From Castor canadensis (Eukaryota; Chordata; Mammalia; Rodentia; Castoridae), in NCBI RefSeq assembly GCF_047511655.1, contig NC_133394.1:56452501-56516500 (forward strand): a stretch of DNA of 64,000 nucleotides. Direction: 5' to 3'. Position numbers and translations under genes: made by a program. This document shows, one piece after another, positions 58,985-64,000 of the stretch (positions are counted from its first letter, which is position 1; each line of letters starts with the position of its first letter). The notes beneath the pieces are model-generated. The model saw only the letters and a list, made by a program, of their open reading frames with translations, did not search any database and was not told the DNA's origin.

Positions 58985-61900
58985 GTTGAACCCTATGAAT
59001 AATGGGCATAGAAGAAGTGAAAGCTAAAGACATAGAAAACACATTCAATAATATACATAGCAGAAAGTTTTCCTTATCTTGAGAGATAGTCATCCAGATA
59101 TAGGAGGCTTTTAGGACACCTGACAGACAAGACCAGAAAAGAACCTCTCCAAGGTATATGGTAATTGAGACATTAGATATACAGAAAAAGGAAAGAATAT
59201 AGAAAACTACAATAGGGAAGTTCCAAGTCAAATATGTATACAAACCAATCAGAATAACAGCAGAGTTCTAAACAGAAACTCTAAAAGCAAGAAGGGCATG
59301 GAGTGATGTATTTCAAGCTCAGAAAGAAAACAACTATCAAACTAGATTACAGTATCCAGGAAAGCTATCCATAATTAAAAGAGAATTAAAAACCTTTAAT
59401 GATTAACAAAAACTAAAGGAATTTGTGACCACTAAGCCAGCACTACAGAAAACACTTTAAGGAATTCTTACACAGAAGAAGATAATAAAGCAAACAAGAA
59501 TATATATATATAAAATCTCAGTAGAAAAGTACATAAGGAAATAAAGGGCAGGAAAGTATCACAAACACATCAAAATGAAAGAAATTACTACCTAACTTTC
59601 AATAATTCTGAATGTTAATGGTCTCAGTTCTCCAATCAAAAGACACAGACTGGCAGGGTAGATGAAAGAACAAGACTCTACCATTTGTTGTCTATAAGAA
59701 ATGCACCTCATTGGCAAAGACAAACAGCTTAAAGCAAAAGGATGGCTAAAGGTATTCCAAGTATATGGAGCCTGAAAGCAAGGAGGAGTAGTGATACTCA
59801 TAACTGACAAAGCTGACTTCAAGCTAACATTAGTCAGAAGAGACAAAGACGGTCACTTCATATTGATAGAGGGGACAATCCATCAAGAGGAGATAACAAT
59901 GCAAACATATATGCACCAAATGCTGGAACACCCAATTTCACAAACTAAACACTACTAGACATAAAATAAACCCCCAAAATAATAGTGTGTGACTTCAATA
60001 CCCCACTCTCCCCAGTGGATAGGTCATGCAGACAAAAAATGAACAAAGAAACTTCAGAGTTAAACAAGACTATAAATCAAAAGGACATAACAGACATCTA
60101 CAGAATATTCCACCCACCAACTGATGAACACATATTCTTAATAGTAGCCTATAAAACTTTATCCAAAATAGATCATATTTAAAACATAAAGCAAGTCTTA
60201 ACAAATAAAAGAAAACTGAAATAATTTTAGAACACAATGAAATAAAACTAGAAATCAACTGCAAAAGAAACTACAGAAAATATTCAGACATATGGTGGCT
60301 AAACAACACACTGCTGAATGATCAGTGGGTCATCAAAGAAATAAGGAGGGGGAAATTAAGAAATTCCTAGAATCAGATGAAAATGAAAACACAACTTACC
60401 AGAATCTCTGGGACTCAGAGTCAGAGATAAGAGGAAAGTTTATATCTATGAGTACCTATAGTTAAAAGTCAGATGTCAAATAAAAAACTTGATAATGAAT
60501 TTCAGGCTCTTAGAGAAACATAAACAAGTCAAACACAAACTTAGTAGATGGAAAGAAACAACTAAGTTTCAGGCAGAAATCAATGCAATGGAGACTAAAG
60601 CAATACAAGGGATCAATGAAGCAAAAGTTTGGTTCTTTTGAAAGATAAGCAGGATAAAAAACTCTTAGCCACACTAACCAAAGGAAAGCAGTAGAAGCCA
60701 CAAATAAATAAAATTAGAGATAAGAAAGGGAATCACAACAAATATCAATAAAATTCAGAGGATCACAGGGAATACTTTGAAAAGTTATATTATAAAAACC
60801 TAGAAAATTTAGAAAGAAATTTCAACACACATATGACCTACCTAGATTAACCCAAGAGGATATCAAACACTTAAACAGATTTCAAATAAGTGATAAGATT
60901 AAAACATTAATAAAGAATCTCCCAAAAAGAGGCTCCCAAGACCAGATAGATTCACTTGTAAATTCTACCAGACCTTTGAGGAAGAACTAACACCAATGCT
61001 ACTCAAACTATTTAAAAAATAGAAGGGAAGGAACACTAACAAACTCATTGTGTAAAGTATTACTCCGATACCCAAACCAGATAAGGACACAACAATAAGA
61101 GAAAATTATAGGACAATTTTCTTTATAAACATAGGTGCAAAATTTGTCAATACTTTCATACGAAATTCAACAAAACATTAAAAAGATCATCCACCTTGAT
61201 TGATCTGGTTTCATTCCAGGCATGCAAGGATGGCTCATCATATGTAAACCCAATAAATTCAGAACATAAACAGAATAAAAGACAAAGGTCATATCAATAG
61301 ATAAAGGAAAGCTTTGATAAAATCAAACATCCCTTCATGAAAAAAACTCTGAAGAAACTAAGACTGGAAGGACTGTACCTAACATGATAAAGACTATGTA
61401 TGGTAAACCTCTAGCCAACACTGTAAGAAATAGAAAAAAAAACTGAAACTATTTTCCTAGTGAGAAATAAGACAAAAGTATCTTATTCAATACAGTGCTG
61501 GAATTCCTAGCTAGAATAATAAATAAGAAATAGGACAAAGGGGAGATGCAAATAGGAAAGGGAAAAGTTAAATTATCCCTATTTGCAGATGATATCTATA
61601 CTTCAAAGACCTTAAAGACTCCCCCCAAAAACCTCTTAGATCTGGTAGACATTTTGGCAAAGTAGAGGATACAAAATCGGCATAGAAAAATCAGTAATTT
61701 TTCTATATAGGAACAACTAACTGGGTGAGAAATAAATCAGAAAAACCATCCCATTCACAATAGCCTCAAAAAATTAAATAATGAGGAATATACTAAACTA
61801 AGGAGGTTGAAGACCTCTGCAATGAAAACTATAAAGCACTGAAGAAGGAAATTGAAGAAGACAGAAGGATATGGAATGGCAGAACTAATATTGTTAAAAT

Positions 61901-62734
61901 GGCTACATATTCAGGACAATCCCTATCAAAATTCCAATGTCATTTTTCACAGAAATAGTAAAAATAATCCTAAATTTCATATGGAAGCATAAAAGACCAT
62001 AGCCAAATAAATCCTGAGCAAATAGAGCAATGCTGGAGGTATCATAATACCAGACTTCAAATTATATTACAGAGCCATAATAACAAAAACAATATGATAC
62101 TGCCATAAAACAGGTGCATAGATCAATGAAACAGAATAGAAGACCCAGAAATGAAACCACACAGTTACAGCCAGCTGATTTTTTTTACAATAGTGCTAAA
62201 AACATACACTGGAGAAAACAGCCTCTTCAATAGATGGTGTTGAGAAAATTGGATGCCAACATGTAGAGGACCGAAACTAGATGCCTAATTTTCAACCTGT
62301 ATAAAAAATCAATTAAAATGGATCAAAAACCTTAATATAAAACCTGAAACTTTGAAACTACCATAGGAAAACTATTGAAGCTATAAGAATAGGCAAAAAT
62401 TTCTGAATAGGACTCCAATTGCTCAGGAAGTAAGATCAAGAACTGACAAATGAGATTGCATCAAATTTAAAAGGTTCTGCACTAAAAGGAAATTACATGA
62501 ATGAAAATACAATCCACAGAATGGGGAAAATCTTTGCAAGTTATCCATCAAAGAATTAATATCAAGAATATATTCAAGAGATCAAAAAATTAAAAACTAA
62601 AAAACCAAATAATCCAATTAAATGGGCAAATTAATTTGACAATTCTCAAAAGAAGTACGAATGGCTAATAAATACATGATAAAATGTTCAACATCCTTAA
62701 CCATAAAGGAAATGCACATCAAAATGGCACTAAG

Positions 62735-62937
62735 AGCCAGGCATCAGTAATCCTAGCTACTTGAGATGCTGAGATCAGGAGGATTGTGGTTTGAGGCCAA
62801 CCCAGGCAGTTTGTGAGACATAATCTCCAAACTAACCACAGAAAAATGGATTTGAAGTGCGACTCAAGCAGTACAGTGCCTGCTTTGCAAGCACAAAGTC
62901 CAGAGTTCAAATCTCATTCCCACCTCTTCTCCAAAAA
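62735..62937 (+). repeat. Composite SINE inside old L1 ORF2
   Basis: ccaggcatcagtaatcctag leads to cagtacagtgcctgctttgc; diverged, with no clear poly(A). Confidence 0.8.
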
Positions 62938-63430
62938 GTCAGCAAAGCTGAGTTTAAAATGACACTGAGATTTCATCTCACCCCAGCCAGAATGGCTAAC
63001 ATCAAACAAACAAAAAAACAACAACAAATCCTGGCAAGGACGGGGAGCAGAAAGGAACTCACTGTTGGTGGAAATGTTCAGTTACTACGGACATGATTAT
63101 GGAGAAACTACAACTAGAACTAGAATTTAGTCATGTTATACCCATCTTGGGCATATGTCTTAAGAACTTAAGTCAGCATTCACATCCACATTTTTTGCAG
63201 CCCTATTCACAATGGCCAAGCTATGGAATCAGCGTAATTGCCCAACAACGTGTGATTGGGTAAAGAAAATATGGTGAATATAAACAATGGAGTATTATTC
63301 AGCAGTAAAGAAGAATGAAATTATGTTATGTGAGGAAAATTCATTGAATTGGAGATTATTATGTTCAGCAAGATAAGTCAAACTCAGAAAGACAAATATC
63401 ACATGTTTTTACTCAGGCAGAATCTAGCCC

Positions 63431-63462
63431 TAATAATAATAATAGTAATGATAATAATAATA
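63431..63462 (+). repeat. AAT microsatellite in the L1 3' end
   Basis: taataataataatagtaatg, then ataataataata. Confidence 0.88.
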
Positions 63463-63739
63463 TGACATGAAACTGTTGGAGGGGACAGAAAGAAGAGCAA
63501 TGAGGAAAGGATAGGGTGATATTTTTCAAAGTACATTTGTGAAATGAAATATTTTCATTATTTATGAAAACAACATAATGAATCCTGGAAACAACAGCGG
63601 GAAAGGATCAGATAATGGAGAGTAAATATTATCAAAGTACGTTATATATGTGTGTGTATGAAAATAGCATAATGAAACCACCTAAAAACTATTAACATGG
63701 GGGAAGGAAATAGGCAGGTTAAGAAAGAGTAATAGAGGG

Positions 63740-64000
63740 ATGAAATTTTTATTAATTTATTGTGCTGGGCAGGAGTATATTGTGGCATTTACAATGGTTG
63801 TTATAGTATATCAAATATATCATACTTGAATTCAAGCCCTCCACCATTCTCCCTCCCCCCATTCAAGAAATAGTTTCAACAGATATGTTGTTTCTGTTTA
63901 CATTCATACATACACAGTATTTATACCATGTTCACCCTCTTACACCCTTTCACCACCTCCTCCCCTCTCCCAGTGGCATCATCCACGCACCCCTCTCAGG
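63740..64000 (-). mobile_element. 3' end of a minus-strand L1, cut by the window edge
   Basis: It starts with tttttattaatttattgtgc and runs into CT-rich sequence (cctcctcccctctcccagtgg). The layout resembles the minus-strand L1 tail at 47675. The rest lies beyond the window. Confidence 0.45.

Larger units (their letters stand above)
57950..63735 (+). mobile_element. Old plus-strand L1 body (ORF1, ORF2, 3'UTR)
   Basis: ORF1-type sequence starts near 57980, the ORF2 start lies near 59580 (gaaattactacctaactttc) and endonuclease DFNTPLSPVDRS near 59990. The reverse-transcriptase stretch near 61570 keeps LFADD but sits among many stops. The C-terminal part runs to about 63430, followed by AAT repeats and an A-rich 3' region. 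SINEs sit at 58804-58984 and 62735-62937. It is fully inactive. Confidence 0.85.

Noticed and set aside
1-64000. CRISPR array, bacterial-type operon or phage
   Set aside because: Composition, introns, SINEs and L1s are those of a mammalian chromosome; no regularly spaced repeat array was seen.

Overview
The window is mammalian nuclear DNA. It is AT-rich, has short exons with GT/AG introns, and is crowded with LINE-1, MaLR-type LTRs, MIR-like elements and tRNA-derived SINEs. The SINEs occur as a short tRNA-like form (core words 'ctgcctagcaag' and 'ccctgagttcaa') and as a longer composite that begins 'ggctcacgcctgtaatcc'. I associate this pair with castorimorph rodents such as beaver. That species guess is inference, and a repeat-library or IL2 search would settle it.

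The only gene I judge intact is IL2 (interleukin-2), on the minus strand in four exons: 42514-42368, 42279-42220, 39833-39687 and 37622-37509. The exons join in frame to a 155-residue precursor, and all six splice sites are GT/AG. The T-cell promoter lies above 42514, with a TATA box, an Oct-like element, two NFAT-type sites, the CD28 response element with AP-1, and an NF-kB site. An AU-rich 3'UTR lies below 37509.

Layout from left to right:
- 1-7437: no recognisable gene.
- 7438-7950: NDUFAF4 processed pseudogene.
- 9621-12720: decayed exons and introns resembling BLTP1 (KIAA1109), a neighbour of IL2 in other mammals.
- 13341-15000: internally deleted L1 with a perfect 15-bp target-site duplication (TSD).
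- 15940-18170: GOLGA2 (GM130) processed pseudogene.
- 20255-22640: second copy of part of the BLTP1-like block, with SINE insertions.
- 25697-34238: old L1 split by a younger 6.9-kb L1, which itself carries a SINE and a U6 snRNA retrocopy.
- 34239-36990: unclassified old sequence, a MaLR-type LTR and SINEs.
- 37245-42900: IL2 and its promoter.
- 42900-52200: non-coding DNA with SINEs, MIR-like pieces, L1 scraps and LTRs.
- 52265-56390: minus-strand L1.
- 56500-63735: decayed plus-strand L1, then the start of another minus-strand L1 tail.

I found no CRISPR array, operon or other unknown multi-gene system. The points most worth checking are the BLTP1-like duplication beside IL2, the IL2 coding changes (an Asn-Val-Thr sequon, a moved stop and a one-residue insertion), and the structures of the L1 and U6 insertions. 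Family identifications rest on recall of those proteins and RNAs, not on a database search.
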